From NCBI GenBank assembly GCA_013203525.1, contig JABMQB010000095.1, forward strand, positions 1 through 7,422: DNA of 7,422 nt. The letters are read 5' to 3'. This document shows positions 6,328-7,422 of the stretch, one piece after another. The notes under the pieces were generated by a model, which worked only from the letters and a program-made list of their open reading frames with translations, was not told the DNA's origin and did no database searches. Position 1 is the stretch's first letter. The number at the start of each line of letters is the position of its first letter. The translations under genes and the position numbers were made by a program. Source of the stretch: Mariniphaga sp. (GTDB taxonomy: Bacteria > Bacteroidota > Bacteroidia > Bacteroidales > Prolixibacteraceae).

Positions 6328-7422
6328 ATGATTAAGATATTTTTAAAATCAACCATCCGGAATTTATTACAAAATAAATTTTATTCGATAATAAATATTG
6401 TTGGATTAGCCATTGGAATTACGGCCACCGTCCTGATTATGCTGTATGTGCAATCGGAGCTGAGTTACGATCGCTACCACGAGAAATCTTCAAGTATTTA
6501 TCGTGTTAACTTATTTGCTGTATTAAGTGATAACGAATTCGATTCACCGGTTACCTGCCCTCCGTTGGCAAAGGTACTTGAAGAAGAATTTCCAGAAGTT
6601 GAAACAGCAGTTCGTTTTGCTAATTTTACTCAACCGGTTATCAGATATGAAGAAGACGTTTTTAGTGAAACAAATTGGTTCTTCACCGATCCTGATTTTT
6701 TTGATGTATTTACAGCTCCATTTATATTAGGAAATGCTGAAGATGCACTTGTTCAACCTTATTCCGTAGTTTTAACAGAATTAACTGCACAAAAATATTT
6801 TGGCAATGAAAATCCTATTGGAAAATCTCTGAGATGGGACAACGACCAGCAGTATGTTGTCACAGGTGTTATCCGGAATTTTCCACAGAACTCACATTTT
6901 AAACCTGATTTTTTAGCTTCCCTTGTAGGACAACCTCTTGATAAAGATCCTCAATGGATTAATAATCAGCTGTATACTTATCTTGTGTTAAAAGAAGGGT
7001 ATTCAATGCAGGATATTGAAACTAAATTTCCGGATTTGGTGAGAAAATATGTGGGTCCGCAGGTAAAACAGGGACTGGGTGTTTCATATGATGATTTCCT
7101 TGCCGGTGGAGCAAAATATGATTTTTATCTTCAGCCATTAACAGATATCCACTTTGAGTCGAAATCTACTGCCAATCTCGAACCCGGAGGAAATAAAAGT
7201 TATATGATTATTTTTTCAATCATTGCTATTTTTATTATGGCTATTGCCTGTATTAATTTTATGAATTTGGCAACAGCCCGCTCTGCAAAACGGGCTAAAG
7301 AAGTTGGCATTCGTAAAACTTCGGGATCAAACCGGGGATTTCTGATTTCTCAATTTTTATCAGAATCTGTTATTATAACATTTATCTCTATGGTGTTGGC
7401 CATGGTTCTTATAAAATTATTC
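6328..7422 (+). CDS. FtsX/MacB-type ABC transporter permease, partial (C-terminus beyond window edge)
   Basis: From ATG 6328 the frame is open for 365 codons to the window end. This is the membrane subunit of the exporter. The start IKIFLKSTIRNLLQNKFYS leads into a first membrane helix (about 20-41, INIVGLAIGITATVLIML). A periplasmic MacB-core domain follows (about 42-290), including SYDRYHE and CPPLAKVLEEEFPEVE. A second helix (about 292-313) and the hallmark FtsX segment FMNLATARSAKRAKEVGIRK come next, then a third helix starting at about 343 (SESVIITFISMVLAMVL). Bacteroidota members of this family are usually near 800 residues with two FtsX modules, so roughly half the protein is probably missing; this is family knowledge, not seen here. 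No ATPase domain is fused at the N-terminus. The next in-frame ATG is within the first helix, so 6328 is the only plausible start. Confidence 0.93.
   Translation, partial: MIKIFLKSTIRNLLQNKFYSIINIVGLAIGITATVLIMLYVQSELSYDRYHEKSSSIYRVNLFAVLSDNEFDSPVTCPPLAKVLEEEFPEVETAVRFANFTQPVIRYEEDVFSETNWFFTDPDFFDVFTAPFILGNAEDALVQPYSVVLTELTAQKYFGNENPIGKSLRWDNDQQYVVTGVIRNFPQNSHFKPDFLASLVGQPLDKDPQWINNQLYTYLVLKEGYSMQDIETKFPDLVRKYVGPQVKQGLGVSYDDFLAGGAKYDFYLQPLTDIHFESKSTANLEPGGNKSYMIIFSIIAIFIMAIACINFMNLATARSAKRAKEVGIRKTSGSNRGFLISQFLSESVIITFISMVLAMVLIKLF

Noticed and set aside
6527..6730. Plus-strand ORF of 67 codons inside the permease
   Set aside because: It is out of frame with the well-supported FtsX-type permease reading frame, which is continuous through this stretch.
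1..7422. CRISPR arrays, tRNA/rRNA genes, insertion sequences
   Set aside because: No spaced direct repeats, RNA gene signatures, transposase fragments or terminal inverted repeats were seen.

Overview
The window looks like a Bacteroidota (Bacteroidetes) chromosome. It is AT-rich, shows almost no Shine-Dalgarno sequences, and carries a textbook Bacteroidetes-type promoter (TTTG-N19-TAnnTTTG). Its two-component and FtsX-type transporter proteins have the form usual in that phylum. Assignment below phylum is not possible from the sequence.

Layout: two divergent transcription units share one control region (about 2574-2794). Leftward (minus strand) are an NtrC-type sigma-54-dependent response regulator (1209-2573) and, 9 bp downstream, its membrane-bound sensor histidine kinase (1199 to 1; its C-terminus lies outside the window). 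Rightward (plus strand) is a tripartite ABC export operon: a TolC-like outer membrane protein (2795-4126), an HlyD/MacA-like periplasmic adaptor (4199-5455), a MacB/LolD-type ABC ATPase (5510-6202) and the first 365 codons of an FtsX/MacB-type permease (6328 to beyond 7422).

The control region is the most informative part. It holds a sigma-54 -24/-12 element (2750-2765) with the correct GG-N10-GC spacing. Two 17-bp dyads centred 22 bp apart (2647-2663 and 2669-2685) lie about 100 and 121 bp upstream of the predicted start point. This is the usual geometry of tandem enhancer sites for an NtrC-type activator. The regulator gene has its own housekeeping-type promoter (2611-2641, minus strand) abutting the dyads.

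Inferred circuit: the kinase senses a signal in or near the membrane and phosphorylates the regulator. The regulator binds the tandem dyads, contacts sigma-54 RNA polymerase by looping, and turns on the export pump. It may also regulate its own promoter. The architecture is built from known families; the substrate, the signal and the specific regulatory sites are unknown.
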